This document shows positions 1 to 9,402 of a stretch of DNA of 64,000 bases, one piece after another. This DNA comes from JAGVPT01 sp963772165. Lineage in GTDB: Bacteria > Bacteroidota > Ignavibacteria > UBA10030 > UBA8401. Location of the stretch: NCBI GenBank assembly GCA_963772165.1, contig CAVYWA010000005.1:248001-312000 (forward strand), read 5' to 3'. Both the position numbers and the translations under genes were made by a program. Within the stretch, counting starts at the first letter, position 1. The number at the start of each line of letters is the position of its first letter. The notes under the pieces are model-generated. The model was given only the letters and a program-made list of their open reading frames with translations. It made no database searches and was not told where the DNA came from.

Positions 1-819
1 CGCTACGGACACAAAGAAACTCGCCGGCAGGCGGTTTTGCGCTGCGACCTTACAGCCGATAAGGGTCGCCTTCCCGCCGAAACCCATTGTTCCGATGTTC
101 AGCGTGTTGGCGCTTTCCATGATGTTTGCTTCGAGCTTTGCAAGCTCGGGATTCGGGTTCACATCGTCGAGCTTCCGGAATAGCTGCTGCTTTGCTTGTT
201 CGTATCCCGTGGCCCTGTCGCCGCCTACGGAAACACCGATCGCCCCGATTGAACAGCCGTGCCCTTGCGCCTGCCATATCGCGTGCAGGATGCATTTGCG
301 AACACCGTCCAGATTTCTTCCTGCTTTTCCGAGATGGTCGAGACTTGCAGGCAGGGAGTATTGGATGTTTTTGTTCTCGCAGCCCCCGCCTTTAAGAATT
401 AATTTCACTTCAATTTCTTCTTTATTTTCCCACTGTTCCCAGTGGATCACCGGAGTCCCCGGTCCCAAATTGTTGCCGCTGTTTTTTCCCGTAAGAGAGT
501 CAACGGAGTTCTCTCGCAGCGTCCCTGCTTTCGTTGCTTCGGCGACGGCTTCCAGTATCTCTTTCTTCATGTGAAGCTGGTTCGTAGCGACCGGGGTGTG
601 AATGTAAAAGGTCAGCATCCCCGTATCCTGGCAAATCGGCGCGGTGTAATCGCATGCCATGTCGATGTTCGTTGCGATCGTTTCAAGCGCGAGCGATGAA
701 CGGGTTCCGGGGGTTTCCACGCTCGCGGCGTTCTTTATGGCGAGCCGAACGTCCGGCGGTAAATTTGTCGAGGCGTCCGTGACGAGCGTCAACATGCTCT
801 TTTTGAAATTTTCCATCAT
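1..819 (-). CDS. Class I fumarate hydratase (fumarase), N-terminal part, cut by window edge
   Basis: The minus strand is open from an ATG near 819 (or the adjacent ATG at 816) to the window edge, about 272 codons. An AAGGA box lies just upstream and fits the 816 start best. The reading contains the class I hydro-lyase hallmark PICQDTGM, then KGGGCENK, and a GHGCSIGAIGVSVGGD segment matching the second Fe-S cysteine region of class I fumarases. The family interconverts fumarate and malate in the TCA cycle with an oxygen-sensitive 4Fe-4S cluster. The C-terminal part with the third cluster cysteine lies outside the window. The gene follows the exported protein at 853-1554 by 33 bases on the same strand, so it may be the last gene of the heme-gene transcript. 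A tartrate dehydratase alpha-type relative is the alternative. Confidence 0.85.
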   Translation of the reverse strand, partial: MMENFKKSMLTLVTDASTNLPPDVRLAIKNAASVETPGTRSSLALETIATNIDMACDYTAPICQDTGMLTFYIHTPVATNQLHMKKEILEAVAEATKAGTLRENSVDSLTGKNSGNNLGPGTPVIHWEQWENKEEIEVKLILKGGGCENKNIQYSLPASLDHLGKAGRNLDGVRKCILHAIWQAQGHGCSIGAIGVSVGGDRATGYEQAKQQLFRKLDDVNPNPELAKLEANIMESANTLNIGTMGFGGKATLIGCKVAAQNRLPASFFVSVA

Positions 820-852
820 CGCTTCCTTTGAGGCATAGTCGTGTTGTCGGTG

Positions 853-1554
853 CTACTTTATGATATCGTCGCTCCAGAATGTCGTGTTGTCGGATTTGTT
901 CATCAGGGCAATTCTTACTGGAACGATGGTGACTTGCCCTTGATTGCCGGCCAACGCCTGTGAAAGGTCAAAACGGAACCAGACTTTGAAAAACATATTC
1001 CCTTCGTTGTTCTTCGCTTTTCGAGCGGTTTCTTTGTCCACATGCCAGGAGTATTCCGGCTTTGTTTTTAAAAGGAGATAAGCAAATTTGTAGCCTTTCT
1101 CGTTGGTCTCCGAAAGGAGGATATATGGATTCTGCGGACACGCGGTGTTGATGTTGAGCGCGCTCGGCGGGACCACAATTTTCGTTGGCGAGGTGATGCT
1201 GTAGGTCTGAGTATCGGCGTTATACTTTACGAGTGTCGCCTGCATCCAAACGGCAAAGAGGCGCTGGCCAAGTTTTTTTGATTCAGCGAAAGTTTGGATG
1301 GTGGCGGCAATATCATTATGCCGCTGCTGGACTCGCGCATCGAAATCGGCCGAGGTTTCAAATTCATTGCGCGAGCCCAGCACATCCTCATAATCATCGG
1401 CCCCTTTCTTTATAACATCCCAAACGGATTTGACAACGTCGGAAAATTCATCCAGCGTCAATGTTTGCTCCATCGCAGGCGCATCGAGTGGAGTCTGTGC
1501 TGCGAGGCTGCACGTTGCGGCAACGATGGTGAGAATAATCAGGGAAACTTTCAT
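853..1554 (-). CDS. Exported protein of unknown function, 233 aa
   Basis: The protein opens with a clear signal peptide (MKVSLIILTIVAATCSLAAQ), so it should be periplasmic or outer-membrane associated. The mature part has a charged helical segment near residues 35-100 and then a more beta-like region with WFRFDLSQALAG and VPVRIALMN. I do not recognise a family or any catalytic motif. It starts 17 bases downstream of hemG with no terminator between them, so it is probably co-transcribed with the heme genes, but nothing in its sequence suggests a heme function. Confidence 0.75.
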   Translation of the reverse strand: MKVSLIILTIVAATCSLAAQTPLDAPAMEQTLTLDEFSDVVKSVWDVIKKGADDYEDVLGSRNEFETSADFDARVQQRHNDIAATIQTFAESKKLGQRLFAVWMQATLVKYNADTQTYSITSPTKIVVPPSALNINTACPQNPYILLSETNEKGYKFAYLLLKTKPEYSWHVDKETARKAKNNEGNMFFKVWFRFDLSQALAGNQGQVTIVPVRIALMNKSDNTTFWSDDIIK

Positions 1555-1571
1555 TCAATGCTCCTTTAAGT

Positions 1572-2990
1572 TCAGGCCGTAATTGGTTTTCTTGTGCCGG
1601 TAAGGAAAGCGTTCACCCGTTCCGCAGTCTGTTCGGAATTGATCACACAATCGCCTACCGCGATTCCGCCCCGGTAATTGCCGCTGAGGAAAATTCCGGC
1701 ATGGCGCAGCTCGAATTGACGCATCTGTTCCACCACCGAGAGATGGCCGATATGATATTGCGGGATCGCTTTTTCCCACCGCGAGATGCGGCTGAAAACC
1801 GGAGAACCGGCAAGATTCATGATCGATGTTAATTCTTGTACCACAAGCTCAATAAGTTCCGTATCCGTACGTTCGACGAGTTCCGGTTGCCGGGAGCCTC
1901 CGACAAACGTGGTGAACGCTGAGTGGCCTGCGGGTGCCCTCCCCGGAAAAAGGACGGAACTCCAAATTGTCCCGAGAATTTTACGGTGCTCTTTTTCCGG
2001 GATGAGAAAACCGAAACCGTCCAGCGGTCGCCCGATAGCGCTGTTCGCGAAACCCAGGTAGACCTCCGCTACCGGAGGATAATAAATGTTTTTGAGGGAA
2101 GTTGCAAGGGGGGCGTCAAGAGATCCTATCATTGTTGCGGCATGGTGCGACGGAACGGCGAGAATCAATGCGTCTGCGGTGAAAATGAAATGTTTTCCTT
2201 CTTCTGTCCCGGTCACGTGAATGGATTGTTTTGACCCTCTTCCATTTTCTGAGATGGGGGCAACAGTTTCGACATGTGCGTTCACATGAACCCGGTTGCC
2301 AAGGCTTTTTCCGATTGCATCCGGGAGCACTTGCATTCCGTTCTTGTATGAAAAAAGGCGAGACCGGTCTTTAGCTGTTTCGGCTCGTTTTTTCCTTTCC
2401 CGCGCTCCCAGAATTTGTCCTTTGACCAGCCCGCCATAGTTCTTCTCGAGTGCGTATAATTTCGGAAGCGCTGCCTGCACGCTGAGCTGTTCCGGGTTGC
2501 CTGCATAAACCCCCGCCACAAAAGGATTGATAGCGTAATCCAGGAATTCTACCCCCAAACGCCGTTCAACAAATTCGGCCACTGTTTCCTCTTTCGATGA
2601 CCTGCCGATAAACGGCTCTTTCAGCAGGCGCAATTTTCCGGGCAGTGACCAGAGTTTCGATTTCAAAAACAGGCCGGGTTTCATCGGCAGGGGATGGAGT
2701 GTGCCGTCACGCAGAATGTATCGGTTGTCGGCAGCTTCGTTGGCGTAGATGAGCTCGCCTTCGAGGCCGACGTCGGCAGAGAGTTTTCTGAGAAGCGGGG
2801 TCGTTTCGAGTGCGCTGTTCGGGCCTGTTTCGATAAGCCAGCCGCCGATGGTGAGCGTTTTCATCGTTCCGCCCACGGCGGGGCCGTTTTCCAATACGGC
2901 AACGTCTACTCCCGATTTGTGCAGCCACCAGGCGGTTGCAAGCCCCGTGATCCCCGCTCCGACAACGATGACAGTATGATGTTCAGACAT
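1572..2990 (-). CDS. hemG: Protoporphyrinogen oxidase, FAD-dependent, oxygen-dependent type (HemG/HemY)
   Basis: This 472-aa protein starts with an FAD-binding Rossmann motif (VVGAGITGLATAWWL, residues 9-23) followed by a GGTMKTL segment typical of the amine-oxidase superfamily. It ends with SGNYRGGIAVGDCVINSE, the C-terminal FAD-contact region of protoporphyrinogen oxidases. Length and layout fit HemY-type enzymes, which oxidise protoporphyrinogen IX (or coproporphyrinogen III in the coproporphyrin branch) using O2. Ferrochelatase and an oxygen-independent coproporphyrinogen oxidase lie directly upstream, which favours the classical protoporphyrin route. It is 9 bases from hemH. The bacterial literature names this type hemY or hemG inconsistently. 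Confidence 0.92.
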   Translation of the reverse strand: MSEHHTVIVVGAGITGLATAWWLHKSGVDVAVLENGPAVGGTMKTLTIGGWLIETGPNSALETTPLLRKLSADVGLEGELIYANEAADNRYILRDGTLHPLPMKPGLFLKSKLWSLPGKLRLLKEPFIGRSSKEETVAEFVERRLGVEFLDYAINPFVAGVYAGNPEQLSVQAALPKLYALEKNYGGLVKGQILGARERKKRAETAKDRSRLFSYKNGMQVLPDAIGKSLGNRVHVNAHVETVAPISENGRGSKQSIHVTGTEEGKHFIFTADALILAVPSHHAATMIGSLDAPLATSLKNIYYPPVAEVYLGFANSAIGRPLDGFGFLIPEKEHRKILGTIWSSVLFPGRAPAGHSAFTTFVGGSRQPELVERTDTELIELVVQELTSIMNLAGSPVFSRISRWEKAIPQYHIGHLSVVEQMRQFELRHAGIFLSGNYRGGIAVGDCVINSEQTAERVNAFLTGTRKPITA

Positions 2991-2999
2991 TGTTTCCGT

Positions 3000-3989
3000 T
3001 CAATTCTTCAATTTCCGAATGACGAGATCGGTAAGGCACGAAATAAATTTTTCGTTGGCGATGAGCGCCGGCATAACGTCAAAATATTTGACGCCGAGAT
3101 GCCGCGCTTCATCTCGTGCTTCGATGCCGATCTCCGAAAGCGTTTCAATATGGTCGGTGACAAAAGCAATCGGCACGACAATGATGTGAGAGACTTTTTG
3201 CTCAGCCAGCGATTTGATCGTTTGCGTGAGCGACGGCTCAAGCCACCGCTGCGGGCCTACTTTGCTTTGAAAGCAAAGATGGTGCGGTAAGCCAAAATTG
3301 CCGGCTGCGATGACGCTTTCATACGTCTTTTGAATATGTGTTGAGTACGGATCTCCGTTCTTGACGAGCTTTATAGGAGTTCCATGAGCGCTGAAGACGA
3401 GATGGACGTTCTTCCGCTCATCCTGCGGAACCTTATCGAGCGAACGCTGGATGTTCTCAACGAGAGCGGTAATATACATTGGATGATCGTAATAGCTCTC
3501 GATCAATTTCGTTGATATCTGATCCGCGTTTATTTTTTTTGCGGCATTAGTCCATGCGTTGACGCTCGACCCCGTCGTCACTTTTGAATACTGCGGATAT
3601 AGTGGAAGGAGGACGACTTCTTCAACTTTATCTTTTTGGATTTGTTCAAGCACTTTTTCCGTCATCGGATGCCAGTAACGCATGGCGACATGGACATCGG
3701 CGACAACTCCTTTGTTTTTGAGCGACGCTTGCAGACTCTTCGCTTGCATTATTGTTTGCGGAAGAATCGGAGATGCTCCGCCGATATTTTTATACAACTC
3801 TCTAACCTTTGGGGCGCGCCGCGACGAAATTATTCTCGCCAGAGTCTTCCGGAAAAGAAACGCCCCAGGAAGGTCGATGATGTCCGGGTCGCAAAACAAA
3901 TTGTACAGGAACGGTTCTACCGCATCAAGCGAATCAGGCCCGCCAAGCTGAAAAAGGACAACCGCTGTTTTCTTTGTGTTCATTTCCAT
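3000..3989 (-). CDS. hemH: Ferrochelatase
   Basis: The 329-aa product has the ferrochelatase landmarks: an N-terminal FQLGGPDSLDAVEPFLYNLF segment, the metal-binding histidine in VFSAHGTPIK, the FQSKVGPQRWLEPS loop, and the acidic FVTDHIETLSEIG motif with the catalytic glutamate. It inserts Fe2+ into protoporphyrin IX, the last step of heme b synthesis, usually at the inner membrane surface. No extra C-terminal Fe-S cysteines are seen, so it resembles the standard bacterial type. It sits between hemN and hemG with gaps of 5 and 9 bases, so translation of the three is probably coupled. The start could also be the third codon (ATG). Confidence 0.95.
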   Translation of the reverse strand: MEMNTKKTAVVLFQLGGPDSLDAVEPFLYNLFCDPDIIDLPGAFLFRKTLARIISSRRAPKVRELYKNIGGASPILPQTIMQAKSLQASLKNKGVVADVHVAMRYWHPMTEKVLEQIQKDKVEEVVLLPLYPQYSKVTTGSSVNAWTNAAKKINADQISTKLIESYYDHPMYITALVENIQRSLDKVPQDERKNVHLVFSAHGTPIKLVKNGDPYSTHIQKTYESVIAAGNFGLPHHLCFQSKVGPQRWLEPSLTQTIKSLAEQKVSHIIVVPIAFVTDHIETLSEIGIEARDEARHLGVKYFDVMPALIANEKFISCLTDLVIRKLKN

Positions 3990-3994
3990 GACGG

Positions 3995-5383
3995 TTAAAC
4001 TGTTCGTGAAAAAATAGGCCGCTCCTTCATCATCTTCTCAAGGTACGCGTCAAAGCACATCGCAATATTTCTAATGATCAATCTGCCGAGTCCGTTGACG
4101 GTGATCCTGTCTTTTCTGAGCGTCACCAAGCCGTCGGGAACAAACGCCTGCAGCTTGCGCAGGGCGTCGGCAAAGTAATCGTCGAACGTGATGCCGAATA
4201 GTTTTTCAATTGGGGCTTTTTCCAATTCCATGTCGCACATCAGCCGGGTGATTACTGTTTTACGAATCTGGTCGTCCGCCGACATTCTGTATCCGAGGTT
4301 TGTTGGAAGTGTATTTGCAGTCAGGACCTTATAGTACTCGGGAAGAGTTTTTTTATTCTGTTGATAGGTCTCTTTGAAATGTCCGATCGCCGACATGCCG
4401 AATCCGTACAAATCGCAACCGGCCTTCGTCGAATATCCTTGAAAGTTCCGGTAGAGCGTTCTGTTCTTTTGTGCGATGGCCATCTCGTCGGTCCGCTTCG
4501 AAAAATGGTCCATACCGATATTCCAATATCCGGCGTCGATAAGCTTCTCGATCGTCATCTTGAAAATTTGAAGCTTTAATTCCGGCGATGGCAGTTGTTC
4601 CTGATGGATGAGTTTTTGATGCGGCTTGAGCCATGGCACGTGCGCATAATTGAACACCGCAATTCTGTCCGGCGAGATATCGATGATGGTATCGACAGTT
4701 TTTTTAAAGGACGAAAGAGTTTGATGGGGGAGTCCATAAATTAAATCAAGATTGACGCTCTTGAAACCGAGCTTTCTGCTCCAATTCACCGCGTCCCTCG
4801 TGATCGCTTCCGGCTGAATGCGGTTTACCGCCTCCTGTACCTTCGGATTGAAATCCTGAACTCCCATGCTGATGCGGTTGAAGCCGCTTTCTCTTAACGC
4901 CTTCACGTGCTCGAACGTCAAGCCTCTCGGATCGATCTCGACCCCCGCTTCGATATCGTCGGCGAATGAAAACCGGTTCCTAATATAAGTTCCGACATCC
5001 AATATTTCATCCGGGTCGAGATACGATGGAGTTCCGCCTCCCCAGTGAAGCTGGGAGACTTTGCGTTTTTTTGAGACCAGCGGCGCAACCATATCGATTT
5101 CTTTTTTGAGAAATGTATTATACTCTCGAATGCGATCCCGGCTGTGAGTGACGAGCATTGTGCACCCGCAAAAATAGCAGAGTGTGTCGCAAAACGGAAA
5201 ATGAAAGTAGAGCGAAATATCGGATGAATCCTCGGCCGAATTTGTACGGAGAATTTCATCGCGGTATTCTTTGGGTCCAAACGACGGGGTGAACACCGGT
5301 GCGGTTGGATAGCTTGTGTAGCGCGGTCCCGGCCGGTCGTATTTTTTCAGAAGTTCAATATCGATGGATTCAAATTGCTTCAT
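3995..5383 (-). CDS. hemN: Oxygen-independent coproporphyrinogen III dehydrogenase (radical SAM)
   Basis: This 462-aa protein begins with the HemN signature PGPRYTSYPTAPVF and carries the radical SAM cluster motif in FCDTLCYFCGC (CxxxCxxC) near residues 65-75. The WGGGTPSYL motif follows at about residue 115. HemN oxidatively decarboxylates two propionates of coproporphyrinogen III without O2, using SAM and a 4Fe-4S cluster. Full length and the early PGPRYTSYP motif separate it from the heme chaperone HemW. Pairing an anaerobic HemN with an O2-dependent protoporphyrinogen oxidase in one operon suggests a facultative or microaerobic lifestyle. It is 18 bases downstream of hemE. Confidence 0.95.
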   Translation of the reverse strand: MKQFESIDIELLKKYDRPGPRYTSYPTAPVFTPSFGPKEYRDEILRTNSAEDSSDISLYFHFPFCDTLCYFCGCTMLVTHSRDRIREYNTFLKKEIDMVAPLVSKKRKVSQLHWGGGTPSYLDPDEILDVGTYIRNRFSFADDIEAGVEIDPRGLTFEHVKALRESGFNRISMGVQDFNPKVQEAVNRIQPEAITRDAVNWSRKLGFKSVNLDLIYGLPHQTLSSFKKTVDTIIDISPDRIAVFNYAHVPWLKPHQKLIHQEQLPSPELKLQIFKMTIEKLIDAGYWNIGMDHFSKRTDEMAIAQKNRTLYRNFQGYSTKAGCDLYGFGMSAIGHFKETYQQNKKTLPEYYKVLTANTLPTNLGYRMSADDQIRKTVITRLMCDMELEKAPIEKLFGITFDDYFADALRKLQAFVPDGLVTLRKDRITVNGLGRLIIRNIAMCFDAYLEKMMKERPIFSRTV

Positions 5384-5401
5384 GCTTCACAATTCCTTGT
5401 T

Positions 5402-6457
5402 CTAATGATATTGAACGCTAAAATGCTTCACAGCGTTCACGAATGTCCGCACATTTTCGACCGGCGTGTCGGGGAGGATGCCATGGCCAAGGTTAAAAAC
5501 GTGCCCGTTGCCTTTACCGAATTTCTTGAGAATTGCTTGCACCCCTTTTTCAATCCGCTCCGGAGTCGAATATAACATTGTGGGGTCGAGGTTTCCCTGC
5601 AGTGCCGTGTAACTTCCGACCATATCGCGCGCCTTGCCGATATCGACCGTCCAGTCCAACCCTACGACAGTTGCGCCGGTGTCCGCAATTTTTTCCAGCG
5701 AATGCCCGCAATCTTTGCAGAAAACGATAACGGGAGCACCGTTCGTTTTGACCAGCGAGAGAACCTGTTTAATATACCGGAGAGAAAATTCCTCGAATTC
5801 TTCCTGTCCCAGAATCCCTCCCCATGTATCAAAGATTTGAACTGCCTGCGCCCCGGCTTCAATTTGGGCGGAGAGATACGCCGCGGTTGTGCGCGCCAGT
5901 TTGTCGAGAAGAACATGCGCATCTCTTGGGGATGAAAAAATTAATTCTTTCGCGTAACGAAAATTCTTGGACCCGCGGCCTTCGACCATATATGCTGCAA
6001 GAGTCCACGGCGATCCGGAAAACCCGATCAGCGGAACTTTGCCGTTCAGGCTTTTTTGCGTCGCCCGAATCGCATCCATCACAAATTTTAATTTCGAATT
6101 CGGGTCGGGTACCGGAAGCTTGTCAATATCGGCCCGTGAACGGAGGGGGGAAGGGAATCGCGGCCCGCCTTTGCCTTCCTCGATGACAAGTTCCATTCCC
6201 ATCGCTTCCGGAATAACGAGGATGTCCGAAAAAATGATTGCCACATCGACCCCGATAATGTTGACGGGCTGGATCGTCACCTCTGCCGCTAGGTCCGGAG
6301 TCTTGCACAATGTCAGAAAATCGACCTTCTCGCGGACCGCCCGGTACTCGGGCAAGTATCTCCCGGCTTGCCGCATAAACCAGACCGGCGTTCGTTCAAC
6401 GTCTTCACGTTTGCATGCGCGGAGAAACAGGTCGTTCGATGGAAGCTGAGTTTTCAA
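5402..6457 (-). CDS. hemE: Uroporphyrinogen III decarboxylase
   Basis: The 351-aa product has the UROD N-terminal signature RTPVWFMRQAGRYLPEYR, with the substrate-binding arginines, and the GFSGSPWTLAAYMVEG segment near residue 145. The late GHGILPDTPVENV motif holds the conserved histidine. It decarboxylates the four acetate side chains of uroporphyrinogen III to coproporphyrinogen III in the cytoplasm and needs no cofactor. The length is normal. It lies 14 bases downstream of the DNA methyltransferase and 18 upstream of hemN in the same direction, so the operon continues through the methyltransferase. Confidence 0.96.
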   Translation of the reverse strand: MKTQLPSNDLFLRACKREDVERTPVWFMRQAGRYLPEYRAVREKVDFLTLCKTPDLAAEVTIQPVNIIGVDVAIIFSDILVIPEAMGMELVIEEGKGGPRFPSPLRSRADIDKLPVPDPNSKLKFVMDAIRATQKSLNGKVPLIGFSGSPWTLAAYMVEGRGSKNFRYAKELIFSSPRDAHVLLDKLARTTAAYLSAQIEAGAQAVQIFDTWGGILGQEEFEEFSLRYIKQVLSLVKTNGAPVIVFCKDCGHSLEKIADTGATVVGLDWTVDIGKARDMVGSYTALQGNLDPTMLYSTPERIEKGVQAILKKFGKGNGHVFNLGHGILPDTPVENVRTFVNAVKHFSVQYH

Positions 6458-6471
6458 AATAGTCAGTATAA

Positions 6472-7647
6472 TTATTTCCGGAAAAGGACAATACGGTTTG
6501 TGTTCGTACCTGATTCATTGTTCTGTATCCCCCAAATGTTTGCCGTCTTTGTAAATTTTTGTGTATTGATAAAGACCGTTTCGCAGCGAAACCCGGCATT
6601 TCTGCCCAGAGGGATGACGTGTTCTTCGAGCTTGATAGTCCCTTTGTGCAATTCTCCGACTTCGAACGCAACATATCCGGCGGGTTTTGTAATCCGGAAA
6701 AGTTCTGTGAAGACGCCTCCCATGACACTGCACCATTCGTCAAGCGTCCTGGACATTGTGATATGCGTTGCGACAACTCTGTCATCTAAACTGTTGAACC
6801 AACATCGCAGCCAATTATCGTTCGAGTATTGGACAATATTTAAAAACGGGGGTGACGTGACCGTGAGTTGAATCGCCCCAGCATGAATGTTCGACGTTCG
6901 CCTCGCGTCGGTTGAGAGGAACCGCGCATGAACCCGGGCGGTACGGAGATTTTTGCGATCGTCTTCTGAAACTCTTTTTAGAAGGGTCCGGGTTTTTTTG
7001 AGAATTATTTTTTTAATGTTTCGATATTCAGGTAGTTGTTTCCTCAGCTTATTAATTCGTATCTGGCTTTTTGGCTGCGTCGCTTGATTTGGCGGCAACG
7101 TATATACTGAGAAAAAGCCCGATGAATGTCCGGTCAGCCTGTTGGTCGCCACCATACGGATCCATCGATCAACCCTGTCTTCTTTCCGGTCTCTTATTCT
7201 TTTTGCCAGATATTTTTGAAGCGAGACGATTTCCGCCTCCGTGTCCGGATGGTAGAACATTGACAGGTCGATGCTGGCTTTCGCTGTTTTTGAAAATTTG
7301 ATCTCCTCGAGGCGCTCTTCGACCTCGTCAATTCCCGGGATATCGAGCCGTGGTGCTGCCAGTATTTTGCTCAACGGGTTGACATCGTTGCCGATCACGT
7401 TCCTTTTTAACAAAGCCGCTTCGACGATCGTTGTCCCTCTTCCCATGAACGGGTCGTAGACGGTGTCTCCCTCTTTGCTGTAGCGCTCTATAAAATAGCG
7501 GGGAAGCTGAGGCTTGAAGCACGCACGGTACGAAATTTCGTGAAGCGACGACGCTTGCCGTTGTTTCGCAGTCCAAAACTCTCCGACGTTGCGAAAGGGG
7601 ACATTGGCTTCAAGGATCATTCCTTTTTTTGCAGCTGCGCTATTCAT
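6472..7647 (-). CDS. Site-specific DNA methyltransferase embedded in the heme operon
   Basis: The 391-aa protein has the SAM-binding motif DPFMGRGTT (about residues 64-72) early and the catalytic TSPPF motif (about residue 268) late. SPPF/SPPY motifs are typical of N4-cytosine, and some N6-adenine, amino-methyltransferases. The order, SAM motif before catalytic motif, is the reverse of the cassette methyltransferase at 49,642. A basic middle part rich in Arg/Lys (residues 150-235) may be the target-recognition region. Its start overlaps hemD by 4 bases and its stop is 14 bases from hemE, so it is translationally embedded in heme synthesis. No restriction endonuclease is adjacent, which suggests an orphan regulatory or housekeeping methylase. 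The target site cannot be inferred. Confidence 0.85.
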   Translation of the reverse strand: MNSAAAKKGMILEANVPFRNVGEFWTAKQRQASSLHEISYRACFKPQLPRYFIERYSKEGDTVYDPFMGRGTTIVEAALLKRNVIGNDVNPLSKILAAPRLDIPGIDEVEERLEEIKFSKTAKASIDLSMFYHPDTEAEIVSLQKYLAKRIRDRKEDRVDRWIRMVATNRLTGHSSGFFSVYTLPPNQATQPKSQIRINKLRKQLPEYRNIKKIILKKTRTLLKRVSEDDRKNLRTARVHARFLSTDARRTSNIHAGAIQLTVTSPPFLNIVQYSNDNWLRCWFNSLDDRVVATHITMSRTLDEWCSVMGGVFTELFRITKPAGYVAFEVGELHKGTIKLEEHVIPLGRNAGFRCETVFINTQKFTKTANIWGIQNNESGTNTNRIVLFRK

Positions 7648-8447
7648 AGTACCCGTACGATGGAAGCGACGAGATTGGCGGACGTTGCATGTTCTGCAAC
7701 GATGTGGACGGGCAGCGACACGTTTTTTGCTGCCGCTGCCGTCGTATGTCCGATAACGGCAATTGTTATGTTATCCAGAAAGTCCCCGGGAATTGTCGCA
7801 AGAAAATTTGAGATGCTGGAAGGGCTGAAGAACGTCACGAGATCGATTTCGTTCTTTTGCAGTTTCTGTCTGACCGATTCAGCATCGGAGTGTGAAGGCT
7901 CGATTGTTTGATAGACGATCACTTCGTTGACGATGGCCCCATGTTCCTGGAGGGAAAAGGTAACAACATTCCCTGCAAGGTTCCCTTTCGGAAAAAGGAA
8001 CATTTTCCCTTTGACATCCGTCCGGGCGAGAGTGATAGCAAGATGTTTTGCATCGTAGACCGCCGGCATCGCCGCAACTGGGATATTATATTTTTCGACG
8101 GCCGACCTGGTTTTTTCTCCCACAGCATAGACGGTTTTTTCGGCAATGAGCTTTGTCGTGCCGTTATCGGAGAGACGAACCCGTTCGAAAAAATTCTCTG
8201 CGGCATTGACGCTTGTCAGAATAATCGCGTCATAGTTCTTGATGTTGGCGATGGCTCTGTCGCATTCCTCCCACGACTGCGGCGGTGCAATCTGAATGGT
8301 CGGGTAGAGGATAACCGAAGCGCCCAGTTGTTCAAGCAATTTGATGAATTCGGCAGCCTGCTCTTTCGTTCGCGTCACAAGAATAGTCTTACCGAGAAGA
8401 GGAGCATGCGGCTGAGCTGCTAATTGCGATGATGGAGTTTCTGGCAT
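7644..8447 (-). CDS. hemD: Uroporphyrinogen III synthase
   Basis: I chose the ATG at 8447, just after the hemC stop, which gives 267 aa. A longer reading would start inside hemC. The protein has the HemD layout: an N-terminal ILVTRTKEQAAEFIKLLEQLGA segment, then ILTSVNAAENFFERV, a mid KMFLFPKGNLAGN and the C-terminal LVTFFSPSSISNFL. HemD cyclises hydroxymethylbilane with inversion of ring D to give uroporphyrinogen III. Primary conservation is always weak in this family, so the position between hemC and hemE is part of the evidence. Its end overlaps the methyltransferase start by 4 bases. Confidence 0.9.
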   Translation of the reverse strand: MPETPSSQLAAQPHAPLLGKTILVTRTKEQAAEFIKLLEQLGASVILYPTIQIAPPQSWEECDRAIANIKNYDAIILTSVNAAENFFERVRLSDNGTTKLIAEKTVYAVGEKTRSAVEKYNIPVAAMPAVYDAKHLAITLARTDVKGKMFLFPKGNLAGNVVTFSLQEHGAIVNEVIVYQTIEPSHSDAESVRQKLQKNEIDLVTFFSPSSISNFLATIPGDFLDNITIAVIGHTTAAAAKNVSLPVHIVAEHATSANLVASIVRVL

Positions 8448-8454
8448 ACGAGTA

Positions 8455-9402
8455 TCAGCTTCCCTCCGTTCTAATGTCCCGCAGAATTTCATCCGCCCCT
8501 TTACTGAGTAATTCCTGCGCAAGCGATACGCCGAGTTTTTCCGAATCGCCCGTGGCGCCATCGATTGTCCCCCGCACTATTTTCTTTCCGTCGATGCTTC
8601 CTACGACTGCATCCAGAAAAAATTTCCCCGACTCAATCCTTCCGTACGTGCCGATAGGGATTTGACAACCTCCTTCGAGGAAGCGCAGCAATGCGCGTTC
8701 GCCGGCAGTAGCTTGCATGGTAGGAGGATGATTCAAGGGCTCCACAGCCGAAGCGAGGAACGAATCATCGGAGCGAATTTCGATTGCAAGAGCTCCTTGG
8801 CCGACTGCGGGGAGAATGACCGTGGGAGGCAGAATTTCCGAGATAATATCCGACCATCCAAGACGGGTGACGCCTGCTTTCGCGAGGAGCATGCCGTCCC
8901 ACTCTGAATCTTCAAGTTTTGCCCGGCGGGTTTTCAAATTTCCGCGAATGTCGACAATGTGCAAATCGGGTCGATAGCTGAGCAACTGGCACCGCCGGCG
9001 CAAGCTCCCAGTGGCGATCGACCCGTTTTTCGGAACGGCGCTTAACGAACGGTAGTTCTTTTTAGGATGAGAAATGAAAACGTCCCGCACGTCCTCGCGC
9101 TCGGTGATTGCCCCGATGGTCAAGCCGCCGGCAAGATTCGTCGGAACATCTTTCAAGCTGTGGACGGCAAGGTCGATTGTTTTATCGAGGAGCGCCATTT
9201 CTATTTCTTTTGTGAACAAGCCTTTATCGCCAATTTTTGAGAGAGGGGAGTCGAGGATCTTATCTCCCGTGGTTTTGATCACGATGGTTTCAACCGCCAG
9301 CGACGGATGAAGTTGCCGCAGCTTCTTTGCCACCCACGTCGATTGCCAAAGCGCAAGCTCGCTGCCGCGTGTCCCGATAATTATTTTCTTTGTTGAGCTC
9401 AT
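8455..9402 (-). CDS. hemC: Hydroxymethylbilane synthase (porphobilinogen deaminase)
   Basis: The 315-aa product carries GTRGSELALWQS at the N-terminus, the HSLKDVPTNL motif near residue 80, SLRRRCQLLSYRPDL near 135, and the GGCQIPIG motif whose cysteine binds the dipyrromethane cofactor. It polymerises four porphobilinogen molecules into hydroxymethylbilane. The start overlaps the hemA stop by 4 bases (ATGA arrangement), a common sign of coupled translation. Only 7 bases separate it from the hemD start. The preceding enzymes hemB and hemL are not in this window. Confidence 0.96.
   Translation of the reverse strand: MSSTKKIIIGTRGSELALWQSTWVAKKLRQLHPSLAVETIVIKTTGDKILDSPLSKIGDKGLFTKEIEMALLDKTIDLAVHSLKDVPTNLAGGLTIGAITEREDVRDVFISHPKKNYRSLSAVPKNGSIATGSLRRRCQLLSYRPDLHIVDIRGNLKTRRAKLEDSEWDGMLLAKAGVTRLGWSDIISEILPPTVILPAVGQGALAIEIRSDDSFLASAVEPLNHPPTMQATAGERALLRFLEGGCQIPIGTYGRIESGKFFLDAVVGSIDGKKIVRGTIDGATGDSEKLGVSLAQELLSKGADEILRDIRTEGS

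Noticed and set aside
8448..8561. Longer N-terminus for hemD starting inside hemC
   Set aside because: It would overlap hemC by about 100 bases and adds a basic, non-homologous extension. The ATG at 8,447 lies just after the hemC stop.
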